Source: Branchiostoma floridae
Lineage: Eukaryota > Chordata > Leptocardii > Amphioxiformes > Branchiostomatidae
Length of the DNA: 64,000 bases
Reading direction: 5' to 3'
Assembly (NCBI RefSeq): GCF_000003815.2
Contig: NC_049987.1
Span: forward strand, 22,496,516-22,560,515
In this document: positions 42,520 to 54,466 of the stretch, piece by piece
Position numbering within the stretch: position 1 is the first letter of the stretch
How the letters are laid out: the number at the start of each line of letters is the position of its first letter
Translations under genes and position numbers: made by a program
Notes under the pieces: generated by a model
What the model was told of the DNA's origin: nothing
The model's input: only the letters and a program-made list of their open reading frames with translations
Database searches by the model: none

Positions 42520-45500
42520 GAAGGAGAGGCGTCCGCATGGAGCGTGCCATGTGTGAATTAAGCACTAGCAACCCACACGATGCCAGAAGTAGTGCTTGTG
42601 CAACGTTAGACTATCCATTCTTAATCCAATGTAGGAAAAATAGTTTTATGACATTCAGCTCCATAAAGAAACCGTAGGATACAGATGAAAATGAGGCGTC
42701 CGCATGGATCGTGCCATGTGTGAATTAAGCACTAGCAACCCACACGGTACCAGAAGTAGTGCATGTACACTGGTTGCGTTATCCTTTTTCCATCCACTTT
42801 AGGAATGAGGAGTTTCCGTACGAGTTTTCCAGATTTTAGCAACAAGGATACAGAGGCAAATGAGGCATTCAGATGGAGCGTGCCATGTGTGAATTAAGCA
42901 CTAGTAAACCAACACGGTGCCAGAAGTAGTGCATGTAAGTCCAATGAAGGAAAAGTAGTTTCAGAACAGTTTACCAAATTTTAGCACCAAGGAAAGGAAG
43001 GGTAGGATACAAAAGAAAATGAGGCATTCACATGGAGCGTGCCAAGTCTGAATTAAGCACTAGCAACCCACACGGTATCAGAAGTAGTGCATAATTGTGC
43101 ACTGGTTGCGTTTGACTGACTACCCATTCTCCATCAAAATTAGGAAAAAGGAGTTTGTTTCAGTACGAGTTTTGCATATTTTAGCACCAAGGAAACAATG
43201 ATACATAGGAAAATGAGGCATTCAGGTGGATCGTGCCAAGTGTAAAGCAAGCCTGAGCAATCTACACGGCAGCAGATGTAGTGCATGTGCACTGATAGCA
43301 CTCAAATATCCATTCTCTTCAGGCTTAGGAAAAGTAGTTATAGAATAGTTCCCCATTTTAGAGCACCAATAAAGGACCAACGAAAAAAACAAGGCATTCA
43401 CTTGGACCGTGCCAAGTCTGAATTAGGAACTGGCAACCCACATAGCAGCATTTGCACTGTTAGCATTCAAATATCCATTCTCCTTCAGATTTAGGAAAAG
43501 TAGCTATAGAATAGTCAATCCACATTTTTCAACAGCAATGAAGAAACGGTAGGATAGAAAGGAACGCATTAACATGGAACGTGCTAGGTTTAAATTAAGG
43601 ACTCGCAATCCACATGGTAGCATAGGCAGTGGATGTGAACTGATTCCATGAGTAAATCTTTTTCCCATCCAATGTAATTAATAAGAAAAGTAGTCATACA
43701 ACAGTTTCCTATATTTTAGCACCAATAAAGAACCAATAGGGTACAGAGGAAATTGACGCATTCACATTGGTCGTGCCAAATGTGAATTAAGGACTCGCAA
43801 ACCGGCCAGTGGATGTGCACTGTTAGACTATCCATTCTTAATCTAATGTAGGAAAAATAGTTGAACAGTTCGCCAAGAACGAAAATGTGAATTAAGGACT
43901 GGCAATCCACATGGTAGCATAGACAGTGTATGTGCACTGTTTGCATTATTATATCCTTTTTCCATCCGATGCAAAAAAAGTAGTTGTACAACGGCTTGCT
44001 ATATTTTAGCACCAATAAAGAAACAGTAGGGTACAGAGGTAAATGAGGCACTCACGTGGAGCGTATCAAGTGTGAATTAAGAACTGGCAACCCACATGGT
44101 AGCATAGGTAGTGCATTTGAACTGTTTGCATAAGACTTTTCATTCTTAATCTAATGTAGGAAAAGTGGTTGAAGAACGGTTCCCCATATTTCATCACCAA
44201 TAAAGGACCGACGAAGGAAAATGAGGCAGTGCCAAGTTTGAATTAAGAACTGACAACCCACATGGTACCATAGGTCGTGTATGTGCACTGCTTGTATTAG
44301 ACTATTCATTCTCAATCCAATTTAGAGAAAAGGAGTTATAGTTTCAAGAGTTTCCCTATATTTTAGCACAAGGGAACAGGAAAATGAGACATTCACAAGC
44401 AGTGTGCCAAGTATGATTCAAAGACTGGCAACACAGAAGAGGTACTGGTATTTGCACTGGTTGGCTTGATTCATGTATATCCTTTTATTAAAAAAACTAC
44501 AATGCAATGAAACAATGTCAATTTGTCTGCAAAATGTTTTACGAAGACGGAAGATATGTGGACCTAGATTTAAATGGTATATAGTTTATTCTCTACACGT
44601 TTACTTTAGTTATCTATATCAATGTATCCATCCAATGTTGGGCATAAATATTCAATGAAGATCATTATTATTGTCATCAGAATATCCATTCTCTATCCAA
44701 TTTAGGAAAAGTAATTGAAAAACAGTTTCCCATTTTTCAGCACCAAGGAAAGAGCCGGTGGAATATTGCCAAGTGTGAATTAAAGAATGGCAATCCAAAT
44801 AGCGTGTCTGTGTGGCGCAACGGCTAAAGCGTTGGAATCGGAATCAGTAGGTCCTGAGTTCGATACTCGCCATGCCCCTGCCCCCATGACAGTGGAGTGA
44901 CGCCCACCGAGCCTCACGGATAATCTGTCTAAAGGTGCCAAAACACCTACGGATTTGATGCTGCCAGTGTGTCAACACCTGCACACTTGCCACTAAGACC
45001 CGTGAATTTTTTTTTTAATCCAAATAGCACATTCTCACTGGTTGCATTGATTCACGTATACTATGCCGTCTACAAACTACAATGTAATGAGAGAAAAATG
45101 TTTTAAGGAGAGGGTAGATCTAGATGGAATATAGCGTAACCTCTCTACATATTTACTTTATCCATCTATCTCAATGTATACATCCCATGTTAGCAATCAT
45201 TTTCCATGTCATTAGAACAACCATTCTCCATCCAATTTAGGGAAAGTAATTGTAGAACAGTTTCCCATATTTTAGCACCAAGAAAAGGACCAGTTGGATT
45301 CAAGAAAATGAGGCATTCACATCGAGCATGCCAAGTGTGAATTAAGGATTGGCAATCCAAACAGCAGCAGAAATAACACAGTTTAACTGGCTGCCTTGAT
45401 TCACGTATACTGTGCCATCTACAAACTACAATGTAATGAGAGAAAAAACTTAAGGAGAGGGTAGATATAGATGGAATATAGCGTAACTCATTTACTTTAT

Positions 45501-46235
45501 CCATCTATCTAAATGTATACATCCCATGTTAGCAATCATTTTCCATGTCATTAGAACAACCATTCTCCATGCAATTTAGGAAAAGTAATTGTAGAACAGT
45601 TTCCCATATTTCAGCAGCAAGGGATTCAGCATTCACATGGATATAGGCAAGTGTGAATTTTAAGGAATGGCAATCCAAACAGCAGCAGAAATAGCACATT
45701 TTCATCTAAAAACTACAATGATGTGGAAAAATGTAAATTTGTGTGTACATGTTTTAAGAAGAGGGTAGATTTAGATTTACTTGAATTATCTATTTCAGTG
45801 TATGCATCCTGTGGCACAGATATTCAACAATTGCCATTATTGATGAATGTAGAAAAAGTAGTTATACAACAGTTTCCCCCTTTTCAGTACTAAGGAAAGG
45901 GCCAGTGGGATATAGACGAAAATGAGACATGTGTATGGACCCTGTCGCGCGTTTGAAATAGGAAATGCAACTAATGTAATAGAAAAATATGTAAAATTGT
46001 GTGCACATGTCTTAAGAAAAGATGATTTAGATGGAATATAGCGCAAACTCTCTACAAATTTACTTGAATTACCTATCTCAATGTATTCATCCCGTGGCAT
46101 AAATATTCAACAATTGTCATTGCCATTATCAAAGTATCCTTTCTCAATCCAATGTAGAAAAGGTAAATTTACAACAGTTTGCCATTTTTCAGCACCAAGG
46201 AAAGGGCCAGTGAGATGCAGACGAAAATGAGGAAT
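42520..46235 (+). repeat. Degenerate satellite, about 165-190 bp unit, roughly 20 copies
   Basis: Each unit carries GAGGCATTCACATGG, AGCGTGCCAAGTGTGAATTA, CAACCCACACGGTA, TAGTGCATGTGCACTG, CATTCTCCATCCAATTTAGG and CAGTTTCCCATATTTTAGCA. Copies are cleanest at 42520-43240 and decay rightward. It abuts the presumed promoter of the Ig gene and is interrupted by a SINE at 44804. Confidence 0.88.
44792..45028 (+). mobile_element. tRNA-derived SINE, subfamily 1, intact with 12-bp target duplication
   Basis: The target duplication AATCCAAATAGC lies at 44792-44803 and 45017-45028. The insert (44804-45016) has A box TGTGGCGCAACGGCTAAAGC, B box GAGTTCGATACTCGCC, a GGAGTGACGCCCACCGAGCC body and an unusual terminal run of about 10 T rather than A. 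Confidence 0.92.
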
Positions 46236-46389
46236 GTGTTTTGGCCCTGCGGTTCGTTTGAAATATGGAATGGAGCCACGCCACGCTCGCAGACGGGTTG
46301 GGAGCAAATAGATTGCCAACTTTTGTGCGTGCTGATTTACGGTGGGCAATGCTGGCGCCTGTTCTGGCGTGAAATAAAAGAGTTGTACT

Positions 46390-46795
46390 TTGTTTATTAG
46401 TTTTCCGTAGGGCTGTCATCTCCTGCATATGATGGACCGTTGGAACACTTGACAATCTAGGTCATGAGGTCAATAGAAGGGTCTACTATTTTGCGGGGAG
46501 GTCTTGGTTTTTGTTATGGAGTTTTTCCGTACGGCTGTCATTTCCTGCCGTGATGGAAGGTTGGAACACTTGACAATCCAGGTCAGGAGGTCAATGGAAG
46601 GGTCTACTGCTTTGAGGGGAGGTATTGTTTTTGTTTTGGCCTGAAATAAAAGAGTTGTACTTTGTTCGTTGCATTTCCGTGCTGCTGTCATCTCCTGCTA
46701 TGATGAACCGTTGGAAAACTTGACAACCCAGGTCACGAGGTCAATGGAACAGTCTACTGGTTTGTGGGGAGGTATTGTTTCTGGTCTGATTTTGT
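46390..46795 (+). repeat. Tandem repeat, 125-150 bp unit, 3 copies
   Basis: GGCTGTCATCTCCTGC, GTTGGAACACTTGACAATCY and AGGTCAATGGAAGGGTCTAC occur three times (about 46411, 46533, 46684). GAAATAAAAGAGTTGTACTT flanks the first and third. Confidence 0.8.
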
Positions 46796-46959
46796 AACTG
46801 TTATATTTTTGCCTTCCTATATGTATCTGTAGGAGCCACATTTCTTCTTGGGGAGAAAAATGCAAGCCTTAACAAGAACCGACTCAGACATTCAGCATAG
46901 ACTTCAACAGAAGCACAATCTTTGAAATACCTTTCGCAAATTGCTTTGTCAACCCTCAT

Positions 46960-47190
46960 CACTGAATCCCAACATTTTAGACTATTTTTGTAGTATATCC
47001 ATTTTATCCATAGAGAATCTTGATAACGGTTGATCACTTGTTGTTGCGTTTTACTTAAGTGAAGCTTATAAGAGGTGAAAGGAGCATGCGCTGTGTAACC
47101 CACATCAGCACGTTGTCGCGTTGCCTAATTGTTTGTTTGTTTGTTGTTTTTTTACAGATCCCCATTAGTGAGTAAGTAATGATACTACAC
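46960..47190 (+). repeat. Dispersed repeat, copy 1 (copy 2 at 48645-48890)
   Basis: CACTGAATCCCAACATTTTA, GTGAAGCTTATAAGAGGT, GCTGTGTAACCCAY and CCATTAGTGAGTAAGTA are shared by both copies in the same order. Confidence 0.7.
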
Positions 47191-47654
47191 TAGTCTTCCT
47201 TGAGTGAAAATAATTACAAAAACGTACTTCATATTTCCACACCTATAACACAGTAACGTTATTTATATCAACAATAGAGCTTAGAAGACTCGTGACCTAT
47301 ATCCTTCCAAACTATCAGCAACATTGTTAAATACAAGAATGAGAGAGGTTTCGAAGACAACATCTACCTGGACGTACATTTTTTTTATTTGTAACCTTTC
47401 TTTATTAGTGACAAACTCAAATCGGCCCACAGGCCGCGTTGCATTGAATGCATGAGGGAAAAGGTAAGGCTCCGATAAAATATATAACTTGAAATATGTA
47501 ATTCAGTCGCCATGCCGTACCAGTTTTGGTACCGGTTTAACACCGAGAATACATGTAACTGTTGTGTTTTGAGGGGGGACAGACAAGGATAATGTGGCAC
47601 TGCACTCAAGTTAGTAACTTATTTCAACAGCGCCAGACACAAAGTATAGACAGA

Positions 47655-47855
47655 AGGTAAAGGTAGTCTTTTTATCACCCCACTCCGCCAACTGAAGTCA
47701 GGTACCAATTTTTACACCTGGGTGAAGTGAGGAAGGTCGTGCCAAGTGCCTTTTCCAAAGGCACAACGTCAGGAGCACGGCGAGTATCAAACTCGGGACC
47801 TCTTGGTTCTGAGCCTAACACTCTACCAGTTACGGCACACGACGCTACGAGCATA
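47655..47855 (-). mobile_element. tRNA-derived SINE, subfamily 2 (best head)
   Basis: Minus strand: GTGTGCCGTAACTGGTAGAG, GGTCCCGAGTTTGATACTCG, CCTTCCTCACTTCACCCAGG with TGTAAAAATTGGTACCTGAC. The antisense open frame at 47727-47912 is a by-product. Confidence 0.8.
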
Positions 47856-48131
47856 AATGTTGCCACCGTCTGTGACGACTTCACACCTGCAGTTTCTATT
47901 AGTGAGGTGTAGAGTAGAGGGATTTGGAGGCTTTTAAAGTGCACTTATGTATATTGCCTGGTGTAAGAGCGTGACTATTAGATTAGTTATCCTGCTTAGC
48001 TGATGCTATGTTTATTTCATTTTGCTGGCACATCTGGCCCATAAAAATACGTTACTCACATTAACGAAGCTTAACTACATACATAGATACATAAGTCTCT
48101 ACTTGTTCTGAAATACATGTGACGTACGTTA

Positions 48132-48330
48132 GTTCACCTTTATCCGAAAGGTAACCTATATCCAATGTTTTCAAAAGTATAGCATTAAGGGATTTCAACT
48201 CAACGGACGGTCGTTTCAAACGTTATTCTTTTTAAAATATTGGAATTTCAAGCCACCGACATAATATCCCTAAAACCTGCTTTTTTTAAGCAACGGAATT
48301 AGGTTACCCCGCGAATAATGGTGAGCTGGC
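48132..48330. mobile_element. Family C MITE
   Basis: CGTTAGTTCACCTTTATCCG and GGTAACCTATATCC (left) pair with TTAGGTTACCCCGCGAATAA then TGGTGAGCTGG (right). Confidence 0.75.
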
Positions 48331-48334
48331 ATAC

Positions 48335-48378
48335 ATACATACATACATACATACGTACAGACATGCATGCATGCATGA
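48335..48378 (+). repeat. (CATA)n / (CATG)n microsatellite
   Basis: Seven or so CATA units pass into three or four CATG units. Confidence 0.9.
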
Positions 48379-48644
48379 GTTTCTACTAGTCCTAAATAAC
48401 ATACATGATTTACAAAGAGTCAGTAAAGGGTTACCTAATTGCAGGTATTGCATGTGGGGGTCACGTTTTTCTGTCGGGAGGATTGGAAAATTGGAAGGTA
48501 GGGTGTATTAAGCATGCCGACCGGCATTCTAACGTGACTATCACATTAGTTCTGACGCGCTGTTTAACTACTAGGCTCCACACGGCCTTTCATAGCGGCA
48601 GATCATGGGAAATTGGAGCGGTTTACACACACGGAATACAAATC

Positions 48645-48890
48645 TCTAACCCTCACCACTGAATCCTAACATTTCAGACTATTTTTCTTAGCAAATCCAG
48701 TTTATCCATAGCGAATCCCCATAAGTGAAGCTTATAAGAGGTAAAAATAGTATGAGCTGTGTAACCCATGTGGGCACGTTGCGGCGCTGCTTTTCTTCCC
48801 TGATGTTTTTGTGAGGACACTGTATGCTAAGTATTTGTTTGTTTGTTTTTACGGATCTCCATTAGTGAGTAAGTACACATATAACCTACT
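48645..48890 (+). repeat. Dispersed repeat, copy 2 (copy 1 at 46960-47190)
   Basis: CACTGAATCCTAACATTTCA...GTGAAGCTTATAAGAGGTAA...CTCCATTAGTGAGTAAGTA. Confidence 0.7.
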
Positions 48891-49104
48891 GTAACACTAG
48901 TCTTTAGTTTTACTATACTTGTCTTTACAAACACATCTATCATATTACCAAAGCTGAAACTGGTGCGGTTTACACACACGGAATACAAATCTGTAACGCC
49001 TGCGAGACTGTCACGTCAGTACAGACAACAGATACATCATAGTCTGTAGATATACTGACTTTCATTTATTCATCTTTTGCTTGCGTCAAGCTCAAAGACA
49101 TGTT

Positions 49105-49490
49105 CTTGGCATGAGTTGCCGGCTTGGGTGGTTAGAGTGGGCATGACTGGCCGCTCTTTCAAGGAACGTCTAAAAACATCAATGCTGACCTCTGACCTCT
49201 GATTTTAAGATTTACAACTTGGCAATTGATCAACATTGTCTCTATAGCGGCCGCCTGTCTATAGCGGCCACGGTTCTCCAGTCCCTTTAGTGGCCTCTAT
49301 AGACAGGTTTGACTGTATCCCTGAACTTCCGCAGAAAGGTGTGTTGGAGGCTACGTTCCGTGTACGACATTTTGTTGGCATGAGTTGCCAGCCTCGGTCG
49401 TTAGAGTGGCCACGTCTGGCCGCTCTTTCAAGAAACTTCTAAAATCATAAATGCTGATATCTGACCCCTGATTTACGATTTGGCACGGAA
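49105..49490 (+). repeat. Duplicated segment, about 267 bp apart
   Basis: TTGGCATGAGTTGCCRGC and TGGCCGCTCTTTCAAGRAAC occur at about 49110 and 49375, each followed by AATGCTGAYMTCTGACC. Confidence 0.7.
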
Positions 49491-49491
49491 A

Positions 49492-49492
<1 letters not shown>

Positions 49493-49523
<31 letters not shown>

Positions 49524-49531
49524 TGGTTTTA
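49493..49531 (+). repeat. (GAT)n microsatellite
   Basis: About 12 uninterrupted GAT units. Confidence 0.95.
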
Positions 49532-50164
49532 TTGAGAAGACATTCTCTTAAAATCCAACAGTGGCACCCCAGAGGCTGAATTGATGTTAGGCTTTCAGTG
49601 GATTAAAATCAGCGTACAAGTTGACTGACTCCTTGGCCAGTTTCCCCTGTTTGTTTTTTTTGCCGAATTCTACTATCCCTGGACCCTTACAGCAAGATCT
49701 GTTGGAGGCTACGTTCCATGTACAGAAGCCGAGCCCTCCGTGTCTCCCCCGCTGAGAGAAAAACGGGAAATTGGAAAACTTAGCGGCAGTAGAATGCAGA
49801 TGATGACTGGTAGATGCGCACCGCCGATACGGCCTATCGGCTCCCCCCAAACAGAAGCACAGCCCGTGTTAAGTCTATGGAGGACATCCTCTGGATACTC
49901 CAAAACTAATGCGGGAGGGAAACAAAAAGAGAAAAATCTAGCCAAAAAATACTGCCAAACCACAGGACAAAATATCCAGTCCCTTCTTTCCCATGCTTGG
50001 TTTGTCCTACAATGACCTCCAGTAAGACTGTAAGAGACAATCGTCACCAGTTCAATCATGTTTATATTTCTATTCTTGTTTAAAGAAGGTTAAAGGGTGC
50101 TCGGCCCCATGCCCTGACCATGTGTCCCCTTACCCTGGAGAGCAGATCCTCTGGCAAGCATGGA

Positions 50165-50330
50165 ATGGACCGACCCCTGTTCGATCATGGTTCTATTTCG
50201 AACACCTCCGTCAAAATAGCCATTTCTAACCCACGGGGCAGTTTTTGACGGACGTGTTCGAAATAGAATAGGGGGTTCTATTTGTTCGATATGGCGTTCG
50301 ACACGATCGGTCCATTCTGATTGACCAGGG
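50165..50330. repeat. Foldback element
   Basis: GGTTCTATTTCGAACACCTC then CGTCAAAA is inverted as TTTTGACGGACGTGTTCGAA then ATAGAATAG. Outer GACCGACC...GATCGGTCC may be its ends. Confidence 0.65.
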
Positions 50331-50569
50331 ATGCTATTGTGTAACATGTGGCCACAGTTTCTTTCTGAGAACAAGCGAAAATCAATGCGCGCGGATGGCA
50401 TCCATAGAACTAAGTCAGTGTGGCCTGAACAGAAGCGCAGTCCGTGTCTCCACAATCACCCGGAAACGTAATTACATCAGCCAAAGTGCAGGTCTCCGGT
50501 TGGGATCAGTGCGCGGCTATCCCGGAGGGTCAGTATTTACATGATGTGGAAAATGTCTGGCGATGATTC

Positions 50570-52095
50570 AGGTTCCGGGACGGTGGGTCCGCGCAAGGTT
50601 GGGCTGATATCGTTAATGTAAGGGCTTAATGGGATTTCTTTCACCAGCATGTTTGATAGAGACCTCGGGTTGCTAGACCTTCATCTACACTTCATAACGT
50701 GAGCAGACTCGTAGTTCATGTACCAGACTGAAATTCCAGTTTCCAGAGGCGTCTTGCTTGGCCTATGTCTTAGGAAATCTATTTTACACGACTCTCCTCA
50801 CTCCAGCCAGGTGTAAGAATGGCTTCGGTTGGGGAGGTAAAAGGCAGTGGAAGGGCAGGGATGGGCTCCACCTTCTTACACCGTGCTCTAGACACTTTGG
50901 CAAACATTTTGCCCTGATGTTGCACGCAACGTTCCGAGACAGCGGCGCTGTGCAAGGTTGGGGTGATATCATTAATGTAAGGGCTTAATGGGATTTCTCT
51001 CACCGGCATGTTTGATAGAGACCTCGGGTTGCTAGACCTTCATTTAGACTTCATAACGTGAACAGACTGTAGCCTCCTTCATCGGGCTCTCTGGGGGTTA
51101 AGGGGTGGGGGTGGGGGGTAGATTCGCGATTTTTCACCAGAAATACGTCGGGAAAGGAAAAATGCGGGAAAGGATTAAGAGATTTTCTCTCACCGGCATG
51201 TTTGATAGAGACCTCGGGTTGCTAGACCTTTATCTAGCCTCTATAACGTGATCAGACTGACAGTTCATACCTGAATCAACATTCGTGTTGGTGAAAAGGT
51301 TAGAGTGTTTGACCCAGAACCAAGAGGTCCTTGGTTCGAATCCGCTGACATGCTACTGATGTTGTTCCATTGGGAAATCCACTTTACACAACTTTCCTCA
51401 CTCCAGTCAGGTGTAAAAATGGCTTCGGTGGGGGAGGTAAAAGGCAATGGAAGGAGAGGGATGGGTTTCACCTTCCAATACGGACTGTGTCAAACATTTT
51501 GCCCTAGCTGATGTAGCACGTAACGTTCCGGGACGGTGGTTCCGTGCAAGGTTGGGCTGATATCGTTAATGTAAGGGCTTAATGGAATTTCTCTCACCGG
51601 CATGTTTGATAGAGACCTCGGGTTGCTGGACCTTCATCTAGCCTTTATAACGTGATCAGAATAAGAGTTCATACCAGACTCAAATGCACATTCGTGTTAA
51701 TGAACAGGTTAGAGTGTTGTTTGACCCAGAACCAAGAGATCCTTGGTTCGAATCCGCTGACTGATGTTGTTCTCTTGAGAAATCCACTTTACATGACTTT
51801 CCTCACTCCAGCCAGGTGTAAAATGACTTCGGTTAGGGAGGTAAAGGGTGGTGGAAGGGGAGGGATGGACTCCACCTTCTAACACCGTGCTCTAGACACT
51901 GTAGAAAACATTTTGCCCTGATGTCTCACGCAACGTTCTGGGACGGTGGTTCCGTGCAAGGTTGGGCTGATATCATTAATGTAAGAGCTTAATGGGATTT
52001 CTCTCACCGGCATGTTTGATAGAGACCTCGGGTTGCTAGACCTTCATCTAGACTTCATAACGTGATCAGACTGTAGCCTCCTTCATCGGCCTCTC
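50570..52095 (+). repeat. Tandem array with an embedded SINE, 4-5 units
   Basis: GGGACGGTGG...GCAAGGTTGGGCTGATATCR then TTAATGTAAGGGCTTAATGG, CACCGGCATGTTTGATAGAG and CGGGTTGCTAGACCTTCATC recur at about 50578, 50938, 51528 and 51938, with a partial unit at about 51183. Three units contain a subfamily 2 SINE (50765-50905, 51295-51480, 51690-51905). Confidence 0.85.
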
Positions 52096-52144
52096 TGGGG
52101 GCATTGGAGTAAGTTGTTTTGAGGTAGGTCGATTCGCAATTTTC

Positions 52145-52255
52145 AACTAGGAATATACGCCGGGAAAGGAACATATGCCGGAAAAGGAATATATGCCGGG
52201 AAAGGAAAATATGCAAGCAAAGCAAAATGCCGGGAAATGAATATATGCCGGAAAG
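52145..52255 (+). repeat. Minisatellite, GCCGGGAAAGGAATATAT unit
   Basis: Five to six degenerate 17-20 bp units of GCCGGGAAAGGAAYATAT. Confidence 0.8.
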
Positions 52256-52259
52256 CTTG

Positions 52260-52835
52260 TCCTCGCCCCCAGCAGGACTGCGAGCTTTCGGTATCAACAG
52301 AGGCAATGATGATTAAGAATGTCTTTCAGAAGGCTGTGGGCGAGTACAAGCTTCCAGGCAGCGCGTTGTCTAAGTCTGCCTTCTCGGAAACAACATTCGT
52401 GCGAGGAAAAAGCTTTACTGCTTGTCTTGAGACCCATTTCGTGCTTTACATTACATTTCAATTTGCTCTCCAGAACTACGGGAGAGGCATGGTCCATCTG
52501 AACTAGCAAAAACTCGAGGTTTGAAATTCAATTTTGTTCATTACGTATACACTTTCAGAACATACAGGGAAACGTGTCTTGAATTTCAACTCTCTCATCT
52601 ATTTTTATCTTTTATTTTAGAGTTTCTGACAGACAGAAGATACATAACGACTGGAGTTTACCAAATTTATCAAAATGTTTATCTCTAAAACCAATGAAAC
52701 AAGAATATAGTGGAGTTGACTTATTCCTCAGCTCGCCGACAGGCTGAATAAAAGTTCAAAACTTGAACTATGCGGCTCAAGATGTCTTACTGGGGGACGA
52801 CTGCAGTGTGCAAGATGTCGGTAGCCTAAGCAATG
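52260..52835. other. No gene recognised
   Basis: An 89-codon frame at 52237-52506 has mildly protein-like composition (EYKLPGSALSKSAF) but no family match, and it starts in the minisatellite. Confidence 0.3.
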
Positions 52836-53085
52836 AATCTACTCTACTATCTAAAACCAAGGAAACAAGAATGAAAGAACATAAAGTGACCTCAGCACAT
52901 ATAGAAAAATGCTCAATTTGTAAGAATATACCGCACATTCGGAACAAGTTGAAGTAAAATTAATCTCTAAAACCAAGGACACAAGAATGACAGAACGAAA
53001 AGTGACCTCAGCACATATAGAAAAATGCTCCATCTGTAAGAATATACCGCACATCAGTTCAGAACAAATTGAAGTAAAATGCTTC
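52836..53085 (+). repeat. Tandem duplication, about 117-bp unit
   Basis: AARTGACCTCAGCACATATA followed by GAAAAATGCTC and GTAAGAATATACCGCACAT occurs twice; a third, partial head (TCTCTAAAACCAATGAAACA) lies at about 52682. Confidence 0.85.
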
Positions 53086-53799
53086 CAGCGAGGCGCCTGT
53101 GATATTTAGGAAATGTCTTTTCAAATGTCAAGTGACCGGTGGAACCGGCTGGCGTCCCGTAATGCCCACTCCTCGCGCTATCGGACTGTGAATGTCATCG
53201 ACAGAAAACAAATACCTGTAGTTTTTATCGGACAGAGACGAAGGTTCGGAGTGATTTTTCAATCCAGCCCTGCTCTAACTATACCCTACAGTGAGCTCTC
53301 TTTCGAAAGGACTGGTATAGGTTGCGTAACAGATCGATATATATATAATTGAATCTAGACCTTTACATATTTATTGCACAGTTTTGCCACACCGGGCTAA
53401 GTACATGTCACAACAAGTTGAAGAATTACATTTAGCAGATACAAGATAGAATTATCGTTAGATAAATTCAACTTCCTTTCTCTTTTCATTTATGGTGGAC
53501 ATTAAAGAACAAACATGTTTTATGATCGATGGTTTGTCTAGTTTTATTAGGAATGTGAATTTGTCTGCAGAACTCAAGTAATGAAATAAGGGAACAGATA
53601 TTGCACAAGCCTATAAAGTTCATTTCTCTCTTCTCTATTCAAACTACATTTTATTACAAAATAACATTGATGACATTTGTCTAATGACACTTAAATAAAT
53701 TTGCTTTCAAGGGAGCATTCTTTTCTGTCTACGGCCCCAAATTCTCTCAAAATATATCACTTTATCCAACAATTTTGGACAGACTCCAAACGCTTTAAT

Positions 53800-54030
53800 A
53801 GTACGTGATTAATCTATCAACATTGACCTGTCAAGGGACAAAGTATCCATAGGAAAATATATTAAGAAATGTCTAGACGCTAGAAATCCCTCAAATCATT
53901 GTAAAAGACTTTTCTCCTCCCATACTATAACTCTTATATTAAGTAGATTAGCCTAATAGCCTTATGGAACTATATTTGTGTATCAGTAGATGGCATGCTT
54001 TGTACATTTTATAATTGTTGCGCAATAAAC
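53800..54030 (+). pseudogene. LINE 3' end, same element as 19500-19755
   Basis: AGGAAAATATATTAAGAAAT then GTCTAGACGCTAGAAATCCC and GTATCAGTAGATGGCATGC, ending TTGCGCAATAAAC. The coding remnant is more decayed than the 19.5-kb copy. Confidence 0.55.
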
Positions 54031-54211
54031 AAATTAAATCCATTTACAGTATATAGTGGTACATAATACAGAGTTAACATCAATTGTTTGTGTCAATATG
54101 ATTCATTTTTAGAAAAGCAGTAGAGATGTATTGGCCTATGTACAAGGAAATTGCATCAGGACAAGGCATAGGTAAATTGAATGCAGGAAAAATACATAGA
54201 CTGATTCAGCC

Positions 54212-54342
54212 ATGGCGTCGACTGGAAGCAACTTCCGGCGCCTGCTAGTCAGCAGGTTGTGATACGATCGTCTGGGACCAGCTCTGACCTTTCCAAGTGC
54301 CGCTATTTGCGTGGAAAACCTGCAGAAGGACCGCATTTGACT
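54212..54342 (+). pseudogene. Possible retrocopy or lone exon of a small mitochondrial-type protein
   Basis: ATG in context CAGCCATGGCG encodes MASTGSNFRRLLVSR, then one base out of frame QVVIRSSGTSSDLSKCRYLR. The basic, Arg/Ser-rich, acid-poor N-terminus looks like a mitochondrial presequence. The single-base offset suggests a broken copy, or an unrecognised splice. The parent protein is not recognised. Confidence 0.22.
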
Positions 54343-54466
54343 TGTAGAAAGTCATGACTATAACAACATGTATAGACTACTGCTTCTTCTCTTTTCCTTT
54401 GTGGAGAGATAACATTTATCTAACGTTTGGAGAGAGCAGATGCAATTTATAGCCCGTACTCAGATA

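Noticed and set aside
44804-44880. Functional tRNA gene
   Set aside because: A and B boxes are present, but the sequence continues into a SINE body with target duplications and does not fold into a complete cloverleaf by eye.
39240-46235. CRISPR array
   Set aside because: The repeats are 147-190 bp, degenerate and without constant spacers, in a eukaryotic genome; they are satellites.
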